DNA of 64,000 nt from Vigna angularis (lineage: Eukaryota > Streptophyta > Magnoliopsida > Fabales > Fabaceae). A model generated the notes under the pieces. The model was not told where the DNA came from. It saw only the letters and a list, made by a program, of their open reading frames with translations, and made no database searches. This document shows positions 1 through 10,087 of the stretch, one piece after another. The stretch lies in assembly GCF_016808095.1 (NCBI RefSeq), contig NC_068979.1, positions 21,411,444 to 21,475,443 on the forward strand, written 5' to 3'. The position numbers and the translations under genes are program-made. The number at the start of each line of letters is the position of its first letter. Positions within the stretch are counted from its first letter, which is position 1.

Positions 1-82
1 ATGGAATTTTGAGTCAAGAGGTATTCGAGTTCATACATTTTGACGAAAAGATGCACGTCGAGTAAAGGAGGATAATATTGGT

Positions 83-829
83 GGGCTATAAGAATTTGTT
101 GAGTCTGTTAGAGGTGGAGATCCAAACATCAGAAATTACTACTTTAGCCCAATACTATGATCCACCACTAAGGTGCTTCACTTTCTAAGATTTCCAACTA
201 GTTCCACCAGTGGAAGAATTCGAGCAAGTCTTAAATGTGGAAAAAGCTACATACAACTACCTTGAGCAGTATATCCCTGTCTTACAGTTAGCGAGGATCA
301 GGAAAGTACACCCAATGAAGTTGGAAAGCGAGTTCACAATCAAGGGCAAAGTGAGGGGCCTTCCTCAAAGATACTTATAGGAATACCTACATCATTTGGC
401 TTAAGAGGAAAATTGGGAAATGTTTACGGATGTATTAGCTCTTCTCCTCTACGGTGTCATGCTTTCTCCTAAATGTCAAGAACCTCGTCGATTATGCCGC
501 TTTGAATGCATTTGTGGGATACAAAGAGCGCTGTGAGAATCCAGTCACTACCATCCTGGATGAAGTTTATGAGACCCGTAATCGTTGTTATGAACCTAAA
601 GGGGGAAAGATGTTATGTTGTCTACCAGTGTTGTATATGTGGTTCATTTCCCGTGAGATTGGAGACGCCTTATATTCCCCATACCCCATGGGCAAGCTAT
701 TGCAGAGTAAACCAAATGTGAAAGGAGCAAATGGATAGACGGAACTTTGTGCAAGTTTAAACGAAGAACAAGTTAAATGGTGTGTCCCTTGGCAGCATAG
801 ATCGCAGATTATATATCATTGCGGGAGCT
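83..829 (+). pseudogene. Ogre ORF1, N-terminal part, broken
   Basis: Translation in shifting frames matches the ORF1 protein at 39337-37271: an EITTLAQYYDPPLRCFTF stretch near 140-185 and an LVDYAALNAFV stretch near 487-520 align with EVSSPAITAFAQYYD and FVDYTAIDVFV there. In-frame stops, for example directly after RCFTF near 187, and frameshifts show it is dead. The longest open piece is 454-738. The intact protein has unknown function in Ogre elements; its N-terminal domain resembles plant-mobile-domain-like (DUF7745-type) proteins. Confidence 0.75.
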
Positions 830-1655
830 AAAAATGAGCTTGGAAGAGTCTCCAACAAATTTTAGAGATGAACCAACCACAAGGCACGCAGAAACGCTCG
901 TCACACGTGCATTTCTCGGCGCCCGAGTGACGCCAAGTAAACGTTCGTCCAGCTCTCTGAAGACGACGCTCAACCTAGAGGAGAAGAGGACGCTCGTTTT
1001 GAAGAAGACGCTCGTCCAGATGATGTGAGAAGAGGACGTTCGTCCAGAGAGGACGATCGTCCAGGCAGAAATGGACGCTCGTCCTGGAGCAGAAGAGGAC
1101 GCTCGTCCAGATGACGTGAGAAGAGGCCGATCGTCCAGACAGTAGAGGACGCTCGTCCAGAGAGTTAAGAGGACGCTCGTCCATAAGAGGGCGCTCGTCC
1201 AAGATTTTGGACGCTCGTCGAAAGAATAGGACGCTCGTCCAGAGAATAGGACGCTCGTCCAAGATTTAGGACGCTCGTCCTTGCCAGAGAATAGGACGCT
1301 CGTCCAGGCCAGAGAATAGGACGCTCGTCCAGACTTCAGTGGACGCTCGTCCACTTTCGATTTTTCCACGGGCGCAACTTTTTCTGATGTGTCTATTTAA
1401 TCCAGAAATACGAAGGGGTTACTGTCTTTGGTTCTTTGGAGGTGCATCTCACTTAGAGGAGAGTTTGGAGGGCTGCTAGGGCTTGTGGGAACACTCCCTT
1501 CTTCCTATTGGATTCTTCATCTTCTTCCATGGCCATTTTATCTTGTGAGGAATGAACTTTTGCTGAAATGTTTCATCAAGTTAAAGACACTTGGGGGCAA
1601 TGTTGTTCGCTTCAAGGGAGACCCAGGATTAGGGACTATTAATGGAAGTTTCCCT
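830..1655. other. insertion inside ORF1, with a GGACGCTCGTCC array
   Basis: ORF1 similarity stops near 829 and resumes near 1656, so this block interrupts the pseudogene. Its first half is a GC-rich repeat; its second half (1370-1655) has no similarity I recognise. No target duplication or terminal repeat is obvious. It may be a fragment of LTR sequence, because related CGAACG-rich motifs occur in the Ogre and Tekay LTRs of this window. Confidence 0.5.
1003..1368. repeat. GGACGCTCGTCC short tandem array
   Basis: About 16 copies of GGACGNTCGTCC or close variants, spaced roughly 17-30 bp and separated by AGAG/AATA spacers. The core is an imperfect palindrome (GGACG...CGTCC). Long reading frames across it on the - strand are only repeat translations. 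Confidence 0.85.
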
Positions 1656-2072
1656 TAGCCAATGGACCGCAGAAAGGGTTAAGACGATCAAGTTGTAATT
1701 CACATTAATTTCCCCTACCCAATTTGTGAGAAGAAATTTCAAAATGATGAGCAGTGGATAGAAACAGCAATGACAAAACTAGAAGGAATGTTGGCGTTTA
1801 GCTAAGAGGGAACATAAAAGATTGATGAGTCAGATGAAGAAAGAATATGTTGTTGAACAAGGACAAGTTAAAAGAATTGGAAGAGAAGTCTCTCATAGCT
1901 AGCTTCCCTTGCCAATGGAGCCATTGAAAACGTCCTTAAGTTCTTAGTTGATTCTGAGTCTGTAATGTTAATTATCAAACCGCCTGAGGGGATTAAAACA
2001 TTCCTCAATTGCTGCAAGAAACTGATCAGATAAATGAAGAATGTGATGACTAAAGCCTGTTATGGTTGACCA
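1656..2072 (+). pseudogene. Ogre ORF1, C-terminal part, broken
   Basis: An ERVKTIKLQF-like stretch near 1670-1700 aligns with WERVKEVKLPF of the intact ORF1, and a LANGAIENVLKFLVDSES stretch near 1905-1960 aligns with LANGAIEDIPKMVLDAEA, followed by the C-terminal FLNCCKKLI block. Stops and frameshifts interrupt the coiled-coil part between them. The 255 bases after it, up to 2327, hold only AT-rich leader sequence. Confidence 0.7.
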
Positions 2073-2327
2073 AGAATTCCTATGTCTCGCATTTTGAGAA
2101 CTTCTGAATGATGAACCACCTTATTGACTCTGTTTCGTGTTAATTTCCAAATTATACCGGGGCAATATTTTCACAACTTTATAGTTTCTGACTAGAGAAT
2201 TTGAACTATGTTGTCTTATCTTTTCTTTTTATTTTTATTTTCTTTTTCTTAATTTGTTTCAAAAAAAAATATAGAATACAGCTAAACATCTAAGACACCC
2301 TAAAGGACACGAACTAGTGGCAAAATC

Positions 2328-3740
2328 ATGGAGAACCAAGTAGAAGTTCAAGAAGGAATAGAAGCCGATATCCAACAGCTGAAAGGACAAATCAGTCAAA
2401 TCTTAGAAGCCCTGAATGCCTTACAAAGCCCCGGAGATCCATCCGCACAAAGACTACAACAAGAAGTTCCGGAAGCACAAACTTTCCCTTCCCATCGTCT
2501 TCCCCCGAATTATACTCCACCCTTAGGAGTGGACTTGGGACATCTTGACACTCAAAAGGCCGAAGGTAATGCAGTTGAAGTAGAAGACGAGCCTGGGGCA
2601 GCCACTTTCATAATTCCTAGGCAGACGATCCAACCAGGTATTGAAAGCATGATGATGAAAAAACAACCTGAGACGAAGTCTCCATCTTGTGTCATTACAC
2701 CAGTAAATTTTAAGGATGATAAGAGCAGATTAGAAGTCCTTGAGAAGAGGTTGAGAGCCATAGAGGGTGAAGGAAGTTTTGAATTTGAAGATGCTAAAAA
2801 ACTATGTTTAGTTCATGATGTGGTGATACCTCCAAGGTTCAGGTTGCCAGAATTTGAGAAATATCGGGGAAATACTTGCCCAAGGGGCCATATAACCATG
2901 TATTGTAGGAAAATGGCAGCTTATGTCCACGATGAAAAACTTTTGATTCACTTCTTCCAAAAAAGTTTAACTGGCATGGCTGTAACTTGGTACATGCGTT
3001 TGGAAACGACTCACATCTACTCATGGAAAGATCTAGTTAGCGCATTTCTAAAGCAGTATGAATATAATAAATATCTAACACCTGACAGATTACAACTGCA
3101 AAACATGGTGAAGAAAGAGTCTGAATCATTCAGAGAATATGGCCAAAGGTGGAGAGAAATTGCTGCTCAAGTAGAACCGCCTCTAAGCGACAAGGAGATG
3201 ACTATCATATTTTTGAATACTCTGCAAACCCCATTTTATGAACACATGATAGGCAGCGTTTCCTCAAGTTTTACTGACATAGTAGTAATTGGAGAGAGGG
3301 TTGAGAGTGGCATAAGAAGTGGAAAAATTGCACTAGGCCCAAAGCTAGTAGCCAGTCTAAACGAGTATGGTCCTAGACATGAGAAAGATAAGAAGCGAAG
3401 AGCTAATTCCCATTTTACTGCCTATCCTCAAATGTCGCATTCCTATGGGTCTAGTCGAGCCACTGAACGAAGAAATTGCAATCGTGATGAGAAGGTCGCC
3501 AACTTCACTCCTATCCCCATGACCTATACGGAGCTACTACCAGATCTTCTCCGTAGAAACCTCATGAAGATTTGTCCAACTAGGCCTATACGACCTCCGT
3601 ACCCAAAGAACTATGACGTAAATGCAAGGTGTGATTATCATGGAGGAGCGTGTGGACATTCAACTGAGGCATGCAAGGCTCTAAAGCATAAAGTGCAATT
3701 TTTGATCGATTCAGGATGTTTAAGGTTTGAAGAGAGGTAA
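2328..3740 (+). CDS. Tat/Ogre-lineage Gag, truncated before protease
   Basis: 470 codons, open throughout. Residues 1-30 (MENQVEVQEGIEADIQQLKG) correspond to the N-terminal coiled coil of the Gag-Pro at 36994-33428. A Retrotrans_gag-type core follows at about residues 170-350, with motifs such as FRLPEFEKYRG, MYCRKMAAY and REYGQRWREIA. Near the C-terminus lies the Tat-type zinc knuckle CDYHGGACGHSTEAC. The frame stops shortly after the knuckle (LRFEER), whereas the complete element continues for about 650 residues into protease and G-patch. Gag packages genomic RNA into virus-like particles. Overall similarity to the other copies' Gag is only moderate, so this is a different gag lineage. It could in principle be translated alone, but with ORF1 and pol lost the element is not autonomous. 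Confidence 0.8.
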   Translation: MENQVEVQEGIEADIQQLKGQISQILEALNALQSPGDPSAQRLQQEVPEAQTFPSHRLPPNYTPPLGVDLGHLDTQKAEGNAVEVEDEPGAATFIIPRQTIQPGIESMMMKKQPETKSPSCVITPVNFKDDKSRLEVLEKRLRAIEGEGSFEFEDAKKLCLVHDVVIPPRFRLPEFEKYRGNTCPRGHITMYCRKMAAYVHDEKLLIHFFQKSLTGMAVTWYMRLETTHIYSWKDLVSAFLKQYEYNKYLTPDRLQLQNMVKKESESFREYGQRWREIAAQVEPPLSDKEMTIIFLNTLQTPFYEHMIGSVSSSFTDIVVIGERVESGIRSGKIALGPKLVASLNEYGPRHEKDKKRRANSHFTAYPQMSHSYGSSRATERRNCNRDEKVANFTPIPMTYTELLPDLLRRNLMKICPTRPIRPPYPKNYDVNARCDYHGGACGHSTEACKALKHKVQFLIDSGCLRFEER

Positions 3741-4400
3741 TCCAGCACTGTGGCAAGGCATGAGTTCGCCTCTACAAATGCCATGGACGAATGAAGAGGA
3801 CTCTCGGATTATATGGGAAAACATAGGTGGAACTGATGTTGTTTTGCTCGTGCTTTAATTTGTCTCGCTGTGAGGTTTATTGTCATTGATATCACGCTTT
3901 CATCCATGACTTTTAATGTGAATTTGCATTACTTGGTATCTCCAAGGTTTACTGGAAATCATGTCCTCATAGGGTATCGCAAAAATAATAATAATAAAAA
4001 AAAGGGAAAATCTTGAGTCACTTGTCCTTTCTGCAAATTGCCAAACTCATGTTTTTCGAAAATAGCAAAATTGATAATCAAAGGCAAAGTTACAGTGTCA
4101 GATTTTCCCGAATTTTGATGTTTTCTCGCGAGACGTGTTTTCCATCTATACAGTTGTGTCAGCGTGTATTTCATCATGTTTTCCATCAAAGGGTTATCTT
4201 GAGCCCATTTCTTCGTTGTTTCATACAAATAATTTTGAATTTTACTCCGGTTCTCATCTTTCGAAGTTAATTTTTCCTTATCTTCCTTCATTGTAAATTT
4301 TTTTTTTAAGTCCTCTTCTTCTTTGTCTCAAAGGTTTATTCGATTAGAATTTTTCTTTGGACCAAATAAAAAGAAAAAGCATAAAAATCCATTTTATTTC
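3741..4400. other. gag to 3'-region junction, with antisense ORF remnant
   Basis: Pro and pol are missing here. On the - strand 4291-3959 is open for 110 codons and is lysine-rich and coiled-coil-like; it shows weak DNA similarity to + strand 29300-29480 of Ogre-1 and 58290-58470 of Ogre-2, which sit at the same place next to the homeobox unit. This may be the remnant of a second antisense reading frame. I do not recognise the protein. Confidence 0.4.
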
Positions 4401-4612
4401 ATCATCGGAGCAAGATTTATAGTAAGGTCGGAAAGATGATTTTGAATACACTCATACGATCTTAACATTTGATAAATGAAATAAAAATGCATAAAAAAGA
4501 AAAAAAAGCTGATATAATAAAAAAAAGCGCAAGGTCACAAATTAAAATAAAAAAAAAGCAAATAAAACAAAAAAAAAAGCGGAAGCAAAGCAAATAAACA
4601 ATGTTCGTGGTT

Positions 4613-4628
4613 CGATCACGGGTGATCG
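4613..4628. repeat. conserved dyad CGATCAC-N2-GTGATCG
   Basis: A perfect 7-bp inverted repeat with a 2-nt centre lies just 3' of the antisense homeobox unit. The same dyad occurs at the equivalent place in both other Ogre copies (28985-29000 and 57956-57971). Confidence 0.7.
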
Positions 4629-4733
4629 TTAAGTTACAGACCATGAAAATAATAAATAAAAAAATTTTCAACGAAAAAATTCTCGAGGTGGTTGTGGTGG
4701 TCTAAGGGAGAGCTCCGTCGAAGGAGCTCTGGT

Positions 4734-5232
4734 TCAGAATGTGAGAAGCATGGGTGGAGGGATTTGTCGTTCGTCTCTGTCGTCGTCGATGATGATCGGA
4801 ACGGGGAACAAATCCAGCAGCCTCGGCGCCCTCATGATTACCCAGTCATATTCTTCAAAAACAAAAACAAAAAAAAAAACAAAAACAAAATTTTTTTTGT
4901 CAATAATAAGAGGAGAGAAAATTTTCAAAAAAAAGATGGAGGTGATCAGGATGCTTACCATACATGTATAGCGGCAGTTGTGAAAAGAGAGTGCCAGTGG
5001 GGTCCATCTCCGCTTGCCAGTGCCTGACCCGATTGCCATGGTTGTTGAACCAGCAGTGCACGTTGTATTCGCTGGCATCTGCGAAAACCCTTAGTCGAGA
5101 CGCAATCTCGACGACTTGGGCTCTGCTGGGATGTGTGACCCCGTAATTATAGATATTGGTCATCATTTTGACCTGATCGTCAGTAGGTCGCCATCGCTGA
5201 CTGGTGTACCTCTCCATCTCCATCTCGCTCAT
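4734..5232 (-). pseudogene. antisense WUSCHEL/WOX-like homeodomain gene, truncated
   Basis: Exon 5232-4959 encodes a homeodomain: RWRPTDDQVKMM at helix 1, a YGVTHPSRAQ turn, and NVHCWFNNHGNR in the recognition helix (W48, F49, N51, H52 and R55 in homeodomain numbering). A GT donor follows at 4958 and an AG acceptor at 4853 (106-bp intron). Exon 4852-4734 encodes APRLLDLFPVPI, a WUS-box-like motif, but ends at a TGA (4736-4734) where the Ogre-1 copy has CGG, removing the C-terminal ELSL motif. It is antisense to the gag of its own element. WOX proteins are nuclear transcription factors of stem-cell niches; any activity of this copy is inference. Confidence 0.75.
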
Positions 5233-5244
5233 CCTTCCTCTCTT

Positions 5245-5895
5245 CTAAAACACATAAAAAAAGTAAAAAGAACAAAAACATAACGAAAAGCATAACAAAA
5301 AATTTTTTAGTTTCTTTGTTCAGTGTTTTCTTTATTTGTTTTTTTTTCTTTCTTTTAAGTTTTTTTGTCTGGTCAGTCTTTGTTATTTCAGTGTTTGGTC
5401 TCGGATCTGTTTCACGGTCTTTACAAAAAGGGTCCTAAACGTATCTATGTCCCTTTGTCCTTTTCCATTTGTCCATGTCCATTTCATACAAATAAAATTC
5501 TCTTTTTAAGTTTTCTGTTTTTATGGGGTACGTGGCGTTGTTCTACCCGATTGTCTCTGCCATACCTTCAATCGAAGGGAGATTAACGTCTGGTTTCCAG
5601 CCTATATACCCCTTAAATTTAAGACAATTGTGTTTTTAATTGTTTTAAGTTTTGAAAATTAAAAAAAAAGGGAAGAAAGAAGACTCAGAAAGAAATGCAG
5701 AGAAAGGCGAGAGGAAAATAAAAGCAGACAAAGCTGAAAGCAGAAGAAAATAAAGAGCTTGTAGGAAAGGAAAGCAGAAAAGAAAAACAGAAAGGGGAGA
5801 AGAAGAGGAAAAACAAGAACAGAAAGCATAAAGAGATCGGAAGAGCAGAAAATATAAGAGAAGAAAAGCACGAATTTAGGGCTCAGAAGACTTAC
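5245..5895 (-). other. leader intron of the antisense homeobox unit
   Basis: On the - strand GGGTAAGT gives a donor at 5895-5894. A TTTTAG acceptor lies at 5246-5245, after a T-rich tract and 13 nt upstream of the start codon. Both sites are at the same places as in the other two Ogre copies. The interior carries a conserved block (5520-5630) with TATATAGG and a CCTTC/GAAGG hairpin. Confidence 0.6.
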
Positions 5896-6093
5896 CCGGG
5901 GAAAGAAGGGCTTGCAGAAGCTCGTCGCAGCACTGGGACGCCTCCGAAAGCACACGGGGGCAGAGGCTCCTCTTAGAAATCCAGACGCCTAAGGAAGAGA
6001 GGAAGAGAGAGAAGAGAGAGAAGAGGGAGAAAGAGAAGGATAGAGAGAGAGCGAGATCAGAAAAATGCCGCTCAGACGCCGAAGGGGTACCCG

Positions 6094-6100
6094 TTTTATA
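6094..6100 (-). promoter_or_regulatory. TATA box of the antisense homeobox unit
   Basis: TATAAAA on the - strand, preceded by a conserved CAGTGGATTTGCTCAGC and followed by a CT-rich stretch that would be the non-coding leader exon ending at the donor near 5896. Ogre-2 has the same box at 56448; Ogre-1 has TATAAG. Confidence 0.55.
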
Positions 6101-7345
6101 GCTGAGCAAATCCACTGTGGCTACAGTTCCGGTCGCTGCAACTGTCTGGTGTCGGTTTGATTTCTTTCTGAGTTCAAAAAAAAAAATTGAAAATCTGAAA
6201 ACGGGTAGGGTTTTGTTGGGTCGGTCCGGCCCAGCACAAGACTTCTTGGATGATTTGATTTCACCAAAAAAAAAATATATATATAAAAATATGATAAATA
6301 GAAAATTTTCAAAAAAATAAAAATAATAAATGGAGTGATGTAAAATTTGAAGTGTTCAAAATTGTTTTTCATTTGCATGATAAAGGACATTTTTCAGGTT
6401 CATTGGGCCTCATTTTCATGTTAATCTTCTTTGAACCCAATTCTTCTGAAATATAAATTTGAGTGAAGAATTATTTTGACATGTTTGTAATTTCACATCA
6501 CACCATTTTGTTTGTTTTTATTCCTTCTTCTACATTTTGAATAAATCTAAGAACAAAAATATTGAAAAAAGAACAGTGCTCGAGCCCATTAGGCCCAATG
6601 GCCTTCGTGGTTTTCTCTCGAGTATACTTCTTTTGAAAATATGTCAAAAATATTTTGTTTTCACATTTTTGCTGTTGAATGATGTTTTATACATTTGTTC
6701 AAATTGTCTTGTGTGATTTTCTTTGAATTTGTAGTTAAAAAAAGAAAAAAAATCTGAGAATGAAAGATGAACAGTTTTTGAGCCCATTAGGCCCCTTTGT
6801 CATATGTGGTTTCTCTTAAACCGGTGCATCTGAATTTCTGAAAAAAATGCATGTCTATGTAGATTTTGTGTTTTCATTTCATAATTTCCCTTTTCATTTG
6901 TGTGAACAAGTATTTGTGCAAAAAAAAAATAAATAAAGGAATTCAGACTCTTGTCTGAAGATTTTGTCATGATTGTAAAAAGTATAGTGTTGGGCCCATT
7001 GAGTCTAGTTGTGTTGCAAAATTTTCTCTACTTCAATCTTGTGAAATCCTCTCATAACAAAAAAAATGATGAAATTCTTTTAGCTTGTTCCATAAACTTT
7101 GAAAAATGCAAAAAAAAAATGTTTTCTTTGTCATCTTCTTGTGACATGTTCACACGGCTCAGGTCATCTGATCCATTGGGTCAATGTGCCTGGTAAGTCC
7201 AACTTCCTTCTATGTTACTTCTCCTCAGGTCCGATCCGATCTGGATTTTCACGTGTCGGAAAGTAAAAAACAAAAAAAAAATCTTTTTTATTTTACAAAC
7301 GTTTTTTCTAAATCAAATTCTCATATCATTTTTGCATTGCTCACC
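6101..7345. other. Ogre 3' region upstream of the antisense unit
   Basis: No coding sequence is supported. The stretch is AT-rich with repeated GGCCCATT and AGGCCCA motifs (6580-6605, 6783-6793, 6992-7000, 7160-7180) and is collinear, in reverse, with 27420-26380 and 56440-55170. Confidence 0.6.
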
Positions 7346-7715
7346 AAGCCCAGTTCCTACACTGGCCCCCAAAGCCCAGTTCCTACACTGGCCCATAAAA
7401 GCCCAGTTCCTACACTGGCCCCCAAAAGCCCAGTTTCCACACTGGCCCCAAAAGCCCAGTTTTCACACTAGCCCCCAAGCCCAGTTTCCATACTGGCCCA
7501 TTAAGCCCAGTTTTCACACTGGCGAACATTTCTCAAATCACAAGTTTCAAAAATTTTCAAAATTCAAAAGCCCAGCTCACACTGGCCCCCTAAGCCCAGC
7601 TCTCACTGGCCCCTAAGCCCAGTTCTCACACTGGCCCCCTAAGCCCAGCTCACACTGGCCCGTAAGCCCAGTTTTCACACTGGCCCCCAAGTCCAGTTTT
7701 CATACTGGCCACCAT
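7346..7715. repeat. CCAGT-N6-ACTGG hairpin minisatellite, about 13 units
   Basis: Units of about 26-28 bp read AAGCCCAGTTCCTACACTGGCCCC with variants. Each keeps CCAG(T) and (A)CTGG arms around a 6-nt loop. On the - strand most units contain TGGGCT. The same array, longer, lies at 25544-26371 and 54507-55165. Confidence 0.9.
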
Positions 7716-8787
7716 ACATATTTTTCTCTTAAACAAAAAAATCTGTTTTTCAACTAGTATCATCATTTTCATTTCATATACTTTTCTTCATGCATAAAAC
7801 CAAAAAAAAATGCGCAAAAGTTGAGTCATTTGTTTTCGATGCAAATCATCCATTTTATGAGATTTCAAAAAATGTAGTGGATGTCATAAATCTCCTGTAG
7901 TCAAATGTTTGAGTCAAATATTCTTAAGAGATATCTGTGTGTGCATTGCTTGAAAACATCATCCTTCAGCCCTCGCTATACCAAGAGATTGGCCCAATCA
8001 TATTCTTGAGCCCAAATGATAAACACCAAGCTTTACACTGGGCAGATTTTCCATTACCTCCACTGGTTTTCATTTGGGAGATTCCTGAATCCATTAGGAC
8101 ACAAAAAAAAGGGGGGGCAAAATATAAAAATTGAATCTTGTTGAGATCATTTAATCTTGTCTCCTAATTATTCTTGTGAAAATAAAGCAATCAATATTTG
8201 AAATGATGTGTGGCCATTTTTCTTCATCCAAAAAAAAATATCCTTTGATACCCAATTTGAGCCAATAAGAAATTTCTTTTCAAATTTTACCCAAACAAGG
8301 GTTACCATCACGATAGAAATCGACTCAAAATTGCAAAGGAACACACTTAGTGATCAAACGAAGAGAATTCAGCAAAAAAAAAAACAAAACAAAGCTAAAA
8401 TACGAAGAATCACAAAGTGATGGCAAGCAAAGAATGAAATTTGAGAAATGGCAAGAAAGTCAAAACAGTTTTGACGAATAACTGATACAAAGTATAGATG
8501 GTAACCCTTGTTTTTCAAAAAAAAATACCCACAAAAATTTATTTGAGCCTTTATATCCTTTCTTTCAACACCCTTTAGCCCAAGCCACATTACAAGCCCA
8601 ATAAAAGTCCACACAGATTGAATAATGGTTGCTTAATTTTTCATAAAGTTTAATTTTCGAGACAAGTCAAAATGACTAACAATGCAGTCAAAAAAAAAAT
8701 GAATGATGATGAAAAATGAATGTCCTCGGATGAAGGGAACTCCCTATTGATCAAAATTATATGAAGGAAAATTAAGCCAATTAAAAT
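7716..8787. other. Ogre 3' non-coding region, truncated
   Basis: Collinear in reverse with 25530-24460 of Ogre-1, including conserved ATCGACTCAAAATTGCAAAGG and CCTTTATATCCTTTCTTTCAA segments. No gene. Similarity ends at about 8787, where Tekay LTR sequence begins; the rest of the Ogre (second repeat array, PPT, LTR) is missing, which implies a deletion. Confidence 0.6.
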
Positions 8788-9466
8788 GAAAGGGTAAGCT
8801 TACGTAATTTAACTCATGCATCAACATATAAATTCCATTAAACAGTTCATTTCACACATACATATCAACGTACGCATTCATCATACATCACATAATTTAA
8901 CGCACGTACAAAATAAAACTCAACACGACTGACTGTCCGGACTGTATGAATTCTGTGTAGCTTCAGTGTTCGTGCACCCGAGTGATGTAGTAACTGGAAC
9001 TCTCATCAGCTGCCACCCGAGGTTAGTCCTATCTGTCCAAATAATCACCAGGACTAGGACCTCCTGCCGTTCCCACACATGACGTACCCCCTCTACGTGA
9101 GGACGAGTACTCACGGAACATCAGGATGAACAACCGGATAAGCTTACCACATTCATACATTACAAATCTTAATAATCAAGTTCTGAGTCGTTCCTCCTCG
9201 GAACGCTCTTTCAAACGTCACAATTTTCCATTCATCTCTTCATCATTTACTATTCATCATGTACTGTTCATTAATATCATGTACCAAACGTCCTATCCCA
9301 AGGAGACCGAGAACGAACGCAGTGAACGAGACCAAGAGAACGCTCGTTCGTATTAAAGTACGAACGGCAGAAAAACAGCTACGTTCAGGAAATGGCCAAG
9401 TATGGTACTGTTCATTGGACGAACGCTATTTGGTGGGAAAAGAGAACGAATGCTCAAAATCATACC

Positions 9467-9840
9467 GAGCACTATTCGGATGAACGCTCAATTCAAAACC
9501 GAGCACTATTAGGACGAACGCTCAGTGTGATACCGAGCACTATTAGGACGAACGCTCAGTTGGAGACCGAGCACTATTAGGACGAACGCTCAGTGTGATA
9601 CCGAGCACTATTAGGACGAACGCTCAGTTGGAGACCGAGCACTATTAGGACGAACGCTCAGTGTGATACCGAGCACTATTAGGACGAACGCTCAGTTGGA
9701 GACCGAGCACTATTAGGACTAACGCTCAGTTGGAGACCGAGCACTATTAGGACGAACGCTCAGTGTGATACCGAGCACTATTAGGACGAACGCTCAGTTG
9801 GAGACCGAGCACTATTTCGGACGGACGCCCATTGTAAGGC
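9467..9840. repeat. 34-bp tandem array, 11 units
   Basis: GAGCACTATTAGGACGAACG recurs at 9467, 9501, 9535, 9569, 9603, 9637, 9671, 9705, 9739, 9773 and 9807, an exact 34-bp period. Linkers mostly alternate between GTGTGATACC and TTGGAGACC types, a 68-bp higher-order dimer. More diverged units continue to about 9990. Confidence 0.92.
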
Positions 9841-10070
9841 CGAGCCTCATTTATAACGAACGCTCGGTATGAAACCGAACGACACTTTGAGCGTACGTCC
9901 AGTGTAAGACCGGACGCCTTCCAGTACGATCGTCCGGTGTAAGACCGAACGATTATTCTGGACGAACGTCAGGTGTAAAACCGAACGTCCAGTAACTCAG
10001 ATTGATAAATCTTGAAAATAAACTAAGAGAAGTTTGGAGGAGTAATACGAACGGGAATATGCACTGTTAC

Positions 10071-10087
10071 ATATATATATATATATA
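10071..10087. repeat. AT microsatellite
   Basis: (AT)8 run inside the Tekay LTR. Confidence 0.9.

Larger units (their letters stand above)
1..8787 (+). mobile_element. Ogre-like (Ty3/gypsy, Tat) element remnant
   Basis: In + orientation this segment holds a broken ORF1, a gag frame, then a long 3' region with an antisense homeobox pseudogene and a GGCC/CCCAG repeat array, the same order as in the complete element at 18913-43217. No protease, reverse transcriptase or integrase is present, so the element is non-autonomous. Its gag is strongly diverged from the complete copy, whereas the segment from about 4400 on is close to both other Ogre copies, so it looks mosaic. No LTR, PBS or PPT is visible: the left end is outside the window and the right end stops abruptly at a Tekay LTR fragment near 8787. 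Confidence 0.8.

Noticed and set aside
809..1369. 186-codon - strand frame
   Set aside because: Translation of the GGACGCTCGTCC array.
9467..9840. CRISPR-like regular repeats
   Set aside because: Units are contiguous 34-bp tandem repeats without unique spacers, in a plant LTR.
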